Assembly (NCBI GenBank): GCA_003559235.1
Contig: PWME01000219.1
Coordinates: 1 to 45,070 of the forward strand
Direction: 5' to 3'
Source: Mollicutes bacterium
GTDB lineage: Bacteria > Bacillota_I > Bacilli_A > Izemoplasmatales > Izemoplasmataceae
DNA length: 45,070 nt
The notes below the pieces were generated by a model. It saw nothing but the letters and a program-made list of their open reading frames with translations. It did no database searches and was not told where the DNA came from. Numbering within the stretch: the stretch's first letter is position 1; each line of letters begins with the position of its first letter. Positions 27,610 through 35,057 of this stretch are shown here, one piece after another. The position numbers and the translations under genes were made by a program.

Positions 27610-29670
27610 TTATGTTTTTATAAATCCGCACCCTTGTTGATCGTCACACATGATGGTTCCCTTTTCATCTTCAACAAGCGGTTTTTCACATTGTGGGCAC
27701 GGTTCACCAATTGGCCGACCATGCATGATGTGCCGACATTTCGGGAAATTATCGCACGCATAAAATACGTTGCCTTTATTTTTTCCTTTTTTTGCAACGC
27801 GCTCGACAATGGTTCCTTTATTACACTTAGGACAAGTAACGCCTGTCGATTTCGGCTTCGCTTTTGGTTTGTCATTGTTTTTAATATATTTACATTCAGG
27901 GTAGCCACTACACGCTTCAAACGTGCCATAACGCGATTCACGGTACACCATCGGCTTCCCACACTGTGGGCATGCTTCTCCCGTAAGCTTGGGTGGTGCT
28001 TTCTCCATTTCTTGATTGGCTTTTTCAACGAGTGGCATAAAATCATGATAAAACGATGCGATCACTTTCGATTGATTACGCTTTTGGTTCGCAATTTCAT
28101 CCAAAACATTTTCCATATGCGCGGTGTAATCAACATTAATAATACCCGAAAAATATGCATCGAGTTTCTCAATCGTCAGTTTCCCTTGTTCAGTAGGAAT
28201 GAACTTTTTCTCTTGCACATCAATGTATTTTCTTGCTTTTAGTGTCGTAACGGTTTGCGAATAAGTTGATGGTCTTCCAATCCCAAGTTCTTCCATCTCT
28301 TTGATGAGTTTCGCTTCAGTAAAGCGCGCAGGTGGTTGCGTAAAGTGTTGAGATGGATTAATAGATTTTGCGTCAAGTTGTTTCCCAACTTCAAGCGCTG
28401 GTAAGTCTTTGTTCTCAAACGACTCATAATCTTTATAGGCTTTTAAGTATCCATCAAATGTTAAGGTTTGGGCATGCGCTTTGAAAATGGTGTTGGCATT
28501 GGCAAGGTCGACTGTCACTGAGGTAAAGGCAGCGCTTTTCATTAAAGCCGCCATGGTGCGTGCATAAATCATTTTATACAATTTAAACTCTTCCCTGTTT
28601 AGAAACGGTTTTACTTGCTCTGGTGTGTATTTGGGATGTGTAGGACGTACCGCTTCATGCGCATCTTGCAACTTTTTCGATGATACCGCACGTTTCCCAC
28701 TGCCGACATACGCATCACCATAAAGGGCTTTTATGGCATCTTTTGCAGGCGCAATGAATGATTGGCTCATCCGTGTTGAATCGGTCCGCGTGTAAGTAAT
28801 TAATCCGACCGTTTCATCTTTTAGTTCAACACCTTCATACAACTTTTGGGCGATCAACATTGTTTTTTGACCACTAAAGTTGAGTTTATTTGAGGCTTCT
28901 TGTTGGAGTGAAGACGTCGTGAATGGCGGTTTAGGTTTACGCTTTCGATTCCGTGTGACAACATTGTCTACTGTAAAAGATTTTGTGAGTGTCTTCAGCA
29001 ATGCATCAGTGGTTTCTTGATCGGGCAACTTTGCTTTTTTCTTGTTAATGGTTGCCAACTCTGCTTCAAATGCATCAAAAATCGCTTTGACTTTCCAGTA
29101 TTCTTCTGGCTTAAATGCTTCAATGGCTTTTTCCCGTTCAACAAGAATCTTTAAAGCAGCGCTTTGCACGCGGCCAGCAGATTTTGATTTGATTTTATTT
29201 TGCAATAATTTACTAAGTTTAAACCCGATAATGCGGTCTAAAATACGACGCGTCTCTTGACTTGAAACGAGTCCATGGTCAATGCCTCTTGGTTCCTCAA
29301 ACGCTTTGACAACCGCATCTTTTGTGACCTCGTTAAAGATAACGCGATGCATCGGTTTATCGTCCGCATCAAGCACTTGTTCAAGGTGCCAACTGATGGC
29401 TTCCCCCTCGCGATCAGGGTCAGTTGCTAAATAAACCGCATCAGCTTTGTTGGCGGCTTTTTGTAATTCCTTAACAATCTTTTCTTTATCTTGAATAATA
29501 TCATAGCGGGGGGCGAAGTCGTTTTCTATATCGAGACCGAGCCCACCAGTCCCAGCGATGGCTAAATCACGAATGTGACCTTTAGAAGACAAGACATTAT
29601 AATCGTTCCCTAAATATTGCTTGATGGTTTTTGATTTACTCGGTGACTCAACAATAACAAGTTTTTTCAT
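27610..29670 (-). CDS. topA: DNA topoisomerase I
   Basis: TopA relaxes negative supercoils. The 686-aa protein starts KKLVIVESPSKSKTIKQYLG (Toprim domain, with DPDREGEAISWH). The nucleophile is Tyr293 in GLITYTRTDSTR. The C-terminus has three zinc ribbons beginning CPQCGKPMVY, CPKCNKGTIV and CPQCEKPLVE. The start is ATG 29670 with GGAGG 7 nt upstream; an in-frame TTG at 29676 is inside the spacing. It is monocistronic with its own promoter. No terminator is seen directly after the stop, so transcripts may run into the small-RNA region. Confidence 0.97.
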   Translation of the reverse strand: MKKLVIVESPSKSKTIKQYLGNDYNVLSSKGHIRDLAIAGTGGLGLDIENDFAPRYDIIQDKEKIVKELQKAANKADAVYLATDPDREGEAISWHLEQVLDADDKPMHRVIFNEVTKDAVVKAFEEPRGIDHGLVSSQETRRILDRIIGFKLSKLLQNKIKSKSAGRVQSAALKILVEREKAIEAFKPEEYWKVKAIFDAFEAELATINKKKAKLPDQETTDALLKTLTKSFTVDNVVTRNRKRKPKPPFTTSSLQQEASNKLNFSGQKTMLIAQKLYEGVELKDETVGLITYTRTDSTRMSQSFIAPAKDAIKALYGDAYVGSGKRAVSSKKLQDAHEAVRPTHPKYTPEQVKPFLNREEFKLYKMIYARTMAALMKSAAFTSVTVDLANANTIFKAHAQTLTFDGYLKAYKDYESFENKDLPALEVGKQLDAKSINPSQHFTQPPARFTEAKLIKEMEELGIGRPSTYSQTVTTLKARKYIDVQEKKFIPTEQGKLTIEKLDAYFSGIINVDYTAHMENVLDEIANQKRNQSKVIASFYHDFMPLVEKANQEMEKAPPKLTGEACPQCGKPMVYRESRYGTFEACSGYPECKYIKNNDKPKAKPKSTGVTCPKCNKGTIVERVAKKGKNKGNVFYACDNFPKCRHIMHGRPIGEPCPQCEKPLVEDEKGTIMCDDQQGCGFIKT

Positions 29671-29694
29671 AGGCAAACCTCCAATTTCGCCGTT

Positions 29695-29723
29695 ATTATG
29701 ACACGGTCCAAAAAGACTGTCAA
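29695..29723 (-). promoter_or_regulatory. Promoter of topA
   Basis: TTGACA (29718-29723), 17 nt and CATAAT (29695-29700) lie on the minus strand, about 25 nt before the topA ATG. The -35 is part of the terminator stem of the upstream prfA-prmC unit. Confidence 0.8.
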
Positions 29724-29733
29724 GATGACAGTC
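29710..29733 (-). terminator. Intrinsic terminator after prmC
   Basis: The perfect 8-bp stem GACTGTCA-AGA-TGACAGTC (29715-29733) is followed by TTTTT (29710-29714) on the minus strand. Between it and the prmC stop lies a 20-odd base TA-repeat tract (29738-29760), which is easily melted DNA. Confidence 0.85.
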
Positions 29734-29766
29734 TCGTTATATATATATATCATATATATAAAAAAT

Positions 29767-30615
29767 TTATGGTCTTAATACGAAGGTCATTCGATCTTTC
29801 CCTTGCATATCCTTTTTTTGAATGATACGGGTGTTTTTCAAATATTTCTTACAAAGCTTTCGAATTTCTTTCGCTTTATCATATGCGTGTTCGAAGGCGA
29901 TAATGTAGCGACCATTCATAATGCTTTCGGCTTGGCGTAAAATGGCTCGGTAATAATCAAGCCCATCTTCGCCACCAAAAAGTGCAATATGCGGTTCATG
30001 ATTTTTTACTAAGGCTTCAACGTGTTCATGGTTCGGTATGTAAGGGGGATTAGACACTAAAATATCAAACGTGCCTTGGCCTTGGAGTGGTGCTAACATA
30101 TCGCCCGCATGAAATGTGACATTCGCACCAAGATTTTCGCTGTTTTGTCGCGCGACTTTTAATGCTGGTTCACTAATGTCGGTTGCATGGGCTTCAATGT
30201 TTTCATCTTCAAGTGCGAGGGTTATCGCCAAGCAACCAGACCCAGTGCCAATGTCGGCAACCCGAACGGGTGTATCGCCAAATAATTCTGCTTTGTAATC
30301 TAAAAGATATCCAATCAACTCTTCTGTTTCGAATCGTGGAATTAAGACATTTTCATTAACACCAAACCGGTATCCGTAAAAATGTTCACACTCAGTAATG
30401 TGCTGTGTTGGTTTATGCTCAATTACGTATGCATCAACGGCATTACGGAATCGTTGATACATATCTGCTTGCATCATATCCTGCATACGTGCTAAAAGTT
30501 CAGCTCCCGATAAACCACTAAAGTGCATGAGTAAAATGCGTACAGCGGTTGGTTCTTTATCGTTGTCAAGCGCATATTGTTCGTTGATGCTAAGCGCCTC
30601 TTGATAAGTTGGCAT
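29767..30615 (-). CDS. prmC: Peptide chain release factor N5-glutamine methyltransferase
   Basis: PrmC methylates the GGQ glutamine of release factors. The 282-aa protein has the helical N-terminal domain, the SAM motif VADIGTGSGCLAITLAL and the catalytic SNPPYIP (NPPY) motif. AAGGAG lies 7 nt before ATG 30615. It lies 14 nt after prfA, the gene of its substrate RF1, as in Bacillus and E. coli. Confidence 0.95.
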   Translation of the reverse strand: MPTYQEALSINEQYALDNDKEPTAVRILLMHFSGLSGAELLARMQDMMQADMYQRFRNAVDAYVIEHKPTQHITECEHFYGYRFGVNENVLIPRFETEELIGYLLDYKAELFGDTPVRVADIGTGSGCLAITLALEDENIEAHATDISEPALKVARQNSENLGANVTFHAGDMLAPLQGQGTFDILVSNPPYIPNHEHVEALVKNHEPHIALFGGEDGLDYYRAILRQAESIMNGRYIIAFEHAYDKAKEIRKLCKKYLKNTRIIQKKDMQGKDRMTFVLRP

Positions 30616-30629
30616 ACAATAACTCCTTC

Positions 30630-31706
30630 TTACCCTAGTGATGTTTCCGCACCGGCCAATTTTCGTTTTTCTTCTTCGGCCAGTAACGCATCAATAATTG
30701 GGTCTAACTTGCCTTCCATCACACGATCAAGTTGTTGGATAGTAAAACCAATCCGATGATCGGTAATGCGGTTTTGCGGGTAATTGTACGTGCGAATCTT
30801 TTCACTGCGATCGCCCGTTCCAATTTTAGTGCGCCGTGCTTCGTCTTCCTGTGCGATTTGTTCTTGGCGAATTTTATCTTGAACACGAGCGCGTAATACG
30901 CGCATCGCTGTTGCTTTATTTTCGTGTTGACTACGTCCATCTTGCGAACTAGATACAATCCCCGTTGGAATATGCGTAATACGCACAGCTGAATCGGTCG
31001 TGTTAACACTTTGACCACCTTTGCCACTCGATCGATATGTATCAATACGAAGATCATTTTTATCAATGTCAACATCAATGTCTTCAGCCTCAGGCAATAC
31101 TAATACAGTGGCTGTAGATGTATGGATTCTACCTTGTGATTCTGTTTGGGGTACCCGTTGAACACGGTGCGCGCCAGACTCATATTTTAATAATGCATAA
31201 ACATGGTCTCCACTCACGGTAAACTCAACTTGACTAAACCCTCCCGATGCGCCTTCTTCTTCATTAAGTAAAGCAATTTTCCAGTTGTGTTGTTCAGCGT
31301 ATCGCATATACATGCGGTATAAATCCCCCGCAAAAATATTGGCTTCATCACCACCTGCTGCCCCACGAATTTCTACAATAACATCTTTATCGTCATTCGG
31401 GTCTTTAGGGACAAGCAATGTTTTTAAAGTATTTTCAAGTTCTGTGAGGGTGTGTTTCGCTTCTTGAAGCTCCGTTTCTGCCATATCGCGGATTTCCTCA
31501 TCGTCTTCTTGCATCAAATCCGTTAAATCTTTAATGGTTTGTTCTGTTTCGAGATAAGTTTCATAGACAGAAACGGTTTTTTCAAGCTCACTTTGTTCTT
31601 TGGATAAAGCCTTCAATTTTTCAAGATTTTGGGTAATCTCAGGATCACTCAATTGTTCGTTTATCGTCATGTATCGCGACCGCATCCGGTCAAGTCGTTC
31701 TTTCAT
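30630..31706 (-). CDS. prfA: Peptide chain release factor 1
   Basis: RF1 reads UAA and UAG stops. The 358-aa form starts at ATG 31706 with GGAG 8 nt upstream. The stop-codon recognition tripeptide is Pro-Gln-Thr at 186-188, a PxT variant of the classical PAT, and the catalytic GGQ is at 230-232 in SSGKGGQSVNTTDSA. This separates it from RF2 (SPF). Many genes here also end in TGA, so RF2 should exist elsewhere. Confidence 0.96.
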   Translation of the reverse strand: MKERLDRMRSRYMTINEQLSDPEITQNLEKLKALSKEQSELEKTVSVYETYLETEQTIKDLTDLMQEDDEEIRDMAETELQEAKHTLTELENTLKTLLVPKDPNDDKDVIVEIRGAAGGDEANIFAGDLYRMYMRYAEQHNWKIALLNEEEGASGGFSQVEFTVSGDHVYALLKYESGAHRVQRVPQTESQGRIHTSTATVLVLPEAEDIDVDIDKNDLRIDTYRSSGKGGQSVNTTDSAVRITHIPTGIVSSSQDGRSQHENKATAMRVLRARVQDKIRQEQIAQEDEARRTKIGTGDRSEKIRTYNYPQNRITDHRIGFTIQQLDRVMEGKLDPIIDALLAEEEKRKLAGAETSLG

Positions 31707-31726
31707 ACACATCACTCCGAGACATC

Positions 31727-31755
31727 ATTATATTATACCGCTCCATATTTTTCAA
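31727..31755 (-). promoter_or_regulatory. Promoter of prfA-prmC inside the end of the MATE gene
   Basis: TTGAAA (31750-31755), 17 nt and TATAAT (31727-31732) lie on the minus strand, with a second overlapping TATAAT at 31732-31737. The -35 lies in the last codons of the upstream MATE gene. No terminator separates the two units. Confidence 0.7.
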
Positions 31756-33145
31756 CTGAAGTATGATGAAGGCGTTTACCAACATAAACAAGCAAGCCGA
31801 TAAACAGCGCCACCAAGACAATTCCTTTGAAAATAGAACTAATCGTTAAGGCCCACCAAATGCCGTGTTTATCTGGTGTCAACGCATCCATCAACACAAT
31901 GGCAAGTGGAATACGCATGACATTGCCCACCACCTGTACAAGGGATGGAATACGGGTTTTACCGAGCCCATTAAAGGCACCTGCAGTCACCATTTCTAAA
32001 ATCATAAATAATTGTGAGATACTTAAAATACGTAAATAATCTATCCCTTGTGATAAGGTTGGTTCCGTATCAATAAAGATCGCAAACAAGCTTCGCGCGC
32101 CGAAAAATAACAAGGCATTTACGGCAAGACCATAGGGAATTAATAATGCCATGCTTTGTTTATAACCCGCTTTGACACGCCCAAATTGATTCGCCCCGAC
32201 ATTTTGCCCTACAAAACTTGCCAAAGCAACTTGGAAGCCTGATGCAACCATCCAACTAAGCGCTTCAATTTGACTCCCAATCCTTGAAACCGTCATGACA
32301 CTCTCGCCAAACCGCGCGACCATAACGCCAATCGCGATGGCAATACTTGTCATAATCATACTTTGAAATCCAACCGGTAATCCCAAACTAAATAGTCGCT
32401 TAATATGATGCATGGAAACGGCTTTTAACCGTAACGTTGCCGGCGGGTGTTTGCCCGTATATATAATCACATAGATGAGTAATACCGCAGTTTGTGAAAT
32501 CCCTGTCGCAATCGCGGCACCACTCACACCCCAACCAAACTGTAATATGAAGAGCGGATCTAAAATCATGTTTAAAACTAGTCCACTCCCTGTAACATAA
32601 AATGTCTTAATGGTCTTTCCTAATCCATCATAAACACCGTTAAAAGCATTAACCAAAAAGTATGCCGTTCCAAAAAATGCGATGATGCGCATATAGCGCA
32701 CCCCTTCTTCGACAACAACCGCATTCTCAATGTTAAAAATTCCAAAAAATTGGCCACCCAAGAAAATGCCATAAAAACTGTAGAGCAACGCCAAAAACAT
32801 CATGAGAATAACACCGTTACTCGCAATGACATCAACCGCGTGTTTATCGTTACGGCCCGCAGCTTGCGAAACCATAATGCTTGTTCCAATTTTCGCAATT
32901 GCAATCAAACCAAAGCCAAACCACGGGAAAAACCCTGCAGTCCCAATCGCCGCAACTGTTTCAGTAGGATCTTGTCCAATCATAGCCACACGCGATACCC
33001 AAAACATGTCCGTTAAATTGTATGCCATTTGAACGATACTTGTTAAAAGCATCGGCACTGCAACGATAAGCAATTTCTTTAATATATTGCCGCTTGTAAG
33101 GTCAATCTTAACCTTCATCGGCTTTCGATGTCGTCTACTACCCAC
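31733..33145 (-). CDS. MATE-family multidrug/Na+ antiporter
   Basis: This is a 470-aa membrane protein with about twelve hydrophobic helices in two MatE halves. It opens KKLLIVAVPMLLTSIVQMAYNLTDMFWVS, the usual first helix with the NLTDMFWVS loop, and has GFQSMIMTSIAIAIGVMVARFG in the second half. MATE transporters export drugs or toxic metabolites against Na+ or H+. The start is uncertain: GTG 33145 has GAGG 8 nt upstream, while ATG 33118 (MKVKIDLTSGNI) has no SD but fits the family N-terminus better. A -10 TATAAT (33180-33185, minus strand) precedes it. Substrate unknown. Confidence 0.88.
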   Translation of the reverse strand: MGSRRHRKPMKVKIDLTSGNILKKLLIVAVPMLLTSIVQMAYNLTDMFWVSRVAMIGQDPTETVAAIGTAGFFPWFGFGLIAIAKIGTSIMVSQAAGRNDKHAVDVIASNGVILMMFLALLYSFYGIFLGGQFFGIFNIENAVVVEEGVRYMRIIAFFGTAYFLVNAFNGVYDGLGKTIKTFYVTGSGLVLNMILDPLFILQFGWGVSGAAIATGISQTAVLLIYVIIYTGKHPPATLRLKAVSMHHIKRLFSLGLPVGFQSMIMTSIAIAIGVMVARFGESVMTVSRIGSQIEALSWMVASGFQVALASFVGQNVGANQFGRVKAGYKQSMALLIPYGLAVNALLFFGARSLFAIFIDTEPTLSQGIDYLRILSISQLFMILEMVTAGAFNGLGKTRIPSLVQVVGNVMRIPLAIVLMDALTPDKHGIWWALTISSIFKGIVLVALFIGLLVYVGKRLHHTSVEKYGAV

Positions 33146-33217
33146 GCCTCATGCCTCGCTTCTCTCAGTTTCCCGCATTATTATACCACCGTTCTAAAGA
33201 AAACGCACGCAGCAAAG

Positions 33218-33246
33218 AAAAAACACGTACATGCTAACGTGTTTTT
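33218..33246. terminator. Intrinsic terminator after dnaB
   Basis: AAAAACACGT and ACGTGTTTTT form a 10-bp stem around an 8-nt loop. On the minus strand it runs into TTTTTT (33218-33223). It overlaps the dnaB stop codon. The shape is symmetrical, but no gene converges on it. Confidence 0.8.
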
Positions 33247-34612
33247 ACGTATCGGGAAGGTCACGGTCTTGTGATTCTGCGACCGCGCTCGGTGTTTTAT
33301 CTCTAAAACGACTGTATTGCTTTTTGAATATAAGTTTGAATCCTTTAGGGTTAATGGCCCCCGAGCGGTTTTTTGCGACCATAATATCGACTTCGTCTGT
33401 AAGGCTTTGATTTTCTTGTTTATAGTAATCTTCACGGAACAAAAACAAAATAACATCCGCATCTTGTTCAATCGATCCAGACTCTCTTAAGTCGGCTAAA
33501 ATAGGACGTTTATCATTACGATTTTCGACATTTCTAGAAAGCTGACTAAGCGCAATGACAGGCACTTTCAACTCGCGCGCCATCTCTTTCAATGTTCTTG
33601 AAATCTCTGAAACTTCTTGAACACGATTGTGTTGACGTTGTTCAGAACCAGACAACAGCTGCAAATAATCAATTACAACCAAATCTAAGTTCCCCTCTTG
33701 TGCAAGTTTACGGCATTTTTGCCTTAAGTCAGTCACTTTGACGGTACCCGAATCATCAAACAAAATATCGAGATGTCTTAACTGGTCGTTGGCCAATGAG
33801 ATTTGTTGCCATTCTGTCGGTTCTAAGTTCCCAGTTCTTAAATGTGAGCTTTTTACATTGGCTTCACTTGAAATCATTCTGCCAACCAGTTGATCTACCC
33901 CCATCTCAAGAGAGAAAAACGCAACAGTTGATTTATTGAGTCGTGCGACATTGGTCGCAATGTTCAACGCAAACGCACTTTTCCCCATCGATGGTCTCGC
34001 AGCGATGATATACAGCTCACTCGGTTGCAACCCGTAGGTATAAAAGTTTAACTCTTCAAACCCTGTGTCTAACCCAAGGAGTGTGCCTTGCGTATTTTTT
34101 GCTGTTTCAGTCTTTTCGATAACTTCTTTGGCAGCGTCTTTTAAGGTCACAAACTGCGATGTTCGACGGGCCGATGCAACGTTAAAAACTTTGCGTTCAG
34201 ACTCGTCAATATAGTCCGTCATATTCGCTGCTTGAAAACCTTGTTCCGCAATTTCTTTCGCCGCGTCAATCATTCTTCTTACGACCGCTTTATCCTTTAC
34301 GATATCAATGTAATGTTCGAGGTTAACCACTGATGGCGTCGTATCAGATAGTGCCAAAATATAATCTGTACCACCGACATCTGCCAATAGATTTTGCGTC
34401 TCTAAGCGGTTAATTAATGTCGTATAGTCGATGTCTACAGATTCTTTGTAAAGTTCTTGAATGGCTTTATAAATCGTTTTATGACTGCGCGTATAAAAAT
34501 CCTCGGTATCTAACCGGTCCAATATTGTTTTGATGGTATCTTGGTCAATAAACACAGACCCCAGTACATTTTGTTCGGCTTCATTGCTGTGAGGCGGCAC
34601 TCGTGTATCCAT
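33245..34612 (-). CDS. dnaB: Replicative DNA helicase DnaB (DnaC in Bacillus naming)
   Basis: DnaB is the hexameric helicase of the replication fork. The 455-aa form starts at ATG 34612 (MDTRVPPHSNEAEQNVLGS), with TGGAGG 6 nt upstream and 1 nt after the L9 stop. It has an N-terminal DnaB_N domain, the RecA-like motor with Walker A ARPSMGKSAFALN, VIDYLQLL, and SQLSRNVENRNDKRPILADLRESG. No intein is present. Linkage to gdpP and rplI is classical. Confidence 0.97.
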   Translation of the reverse strand: MDTRVPPHSNEAEQNVLGSVFIDQDTIKTILDRLDTEDFYTRSHKTIYKAIQELYKESVDIDYTTLINRLETQNLLADVGGTDYILALSDTTPSVVNLEHYIDIVKDKAVVRRMIDAAKEIAEQGFQAANMTDYIDESERKVFNVASARRTSQFVTLKDAAKEVIEKTETAKNTQGTLLGLDTGFEELNFYTYGLQPSELYIIAARPSMGKSAFALNIATNVARLNKSTVAFFSLEMGVDQLVGRMISSEANVKSSHLRTGNLEPTEWQQISLANDQLRHLDILFDDSGTVKVTDLRQKCRKLAQEGNLDLVVIDYLQLLSGSEQRQHNRVQEVSEISRTLKEMARELKVPVIALSQLSRNVENRNDKRPILADLRESGSIEQDADVILFLFREDYYKQENQSLTDEVDIMVAKNRSGAINPKGFKLIFKKQYSRFRDKTPSAVAESQDRDLPDT

Positions 34613-34613
34613 A

Positions 34614-35057
34614 TTACGCCTCCAAAACAAGCAACTCAAACGTTGCTGTTACATCTTTATGAAGGCGGACGTCAATTGTGTGCGCACCAAGTTGTGCAAT
34701 CGGCTCTTCAAGTAGTATTTTCCGCTTATCTAAATCAATATCATGTTGTTCTTTCAACGCTTCCGCAATATGCTTAGCTGTAACCTTGCCATAAAATTTT
34801 CCGTTGTCACCAACTTTAACATATAGCTTTACCGCACGGTAATCAAGCCGCTCTTTAAGCTGTTTCATGTCTTCAAGGTGTTTTTGTTCAGCTTCAGCAG
34901 CTTTTTCTTTTTCTGCTTCAATCGCTTGTAAGTTTTCCGATGTCGCTTCAATGGCTTGTTGGCTCGTTAACAAATAATTGCCATAGCCTGGTGCGACGTC
35001 AATAACATCACCTTTTTTGCCTTTGTTTTTTAAATCCTTCTTCAAGATTACTTTCAT
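34614..35057 (-). CDS. rplI: Ribosomal protein L9 (internal start within the GdpP-L9 frame)
   Basis: The 147-aa L9 begins MKVILKKDLKNKGKKGDVID at ATG 35057, with the L9 N-domain signature continuing VAPGYGNYLL. The long connecting helix (AIEAEKEKAAEAEQKHLEDMK) and C-domain (VTAKHIAEALKEQHDIDLDKRKI) are complete. GGAGG at 35066-35070 lies 8 nt upstream, so the ribosome can start here independently of GdpP. Free L9 for the ribosome most likely comes from this site (inference), the fusion from read-through of the same frame. Confidence 0.88.
   Translation of the reverse strand: MKVILKKDLKNKGKKGDVIDVAPGYGNYLLTSQQAIEATSENLQAIEAEKEKAAEAEQKHLEDMKQLKERLDYRAVKLYVKVGDNGKFYGKVTAKHIAEALKEQHDIDLDKRKILLEEPIAQLGAHTIDVRLHKDVTATFELLVLEA

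Noticed and set aside
27535-28242. A 235-codon plus-strand open frame over the topA 3' end
   Set aside because: It overlaps the zinc-ribbon part of topA completely, and the translation shows only Phe/Arg-rich mirror sequence without a motif.
29738-29760. TA-repeat tract as a separate satellite or replication element
   Set aside because: It is a short low-complexity tract with no iterons or DnaA boxes noticed around it.
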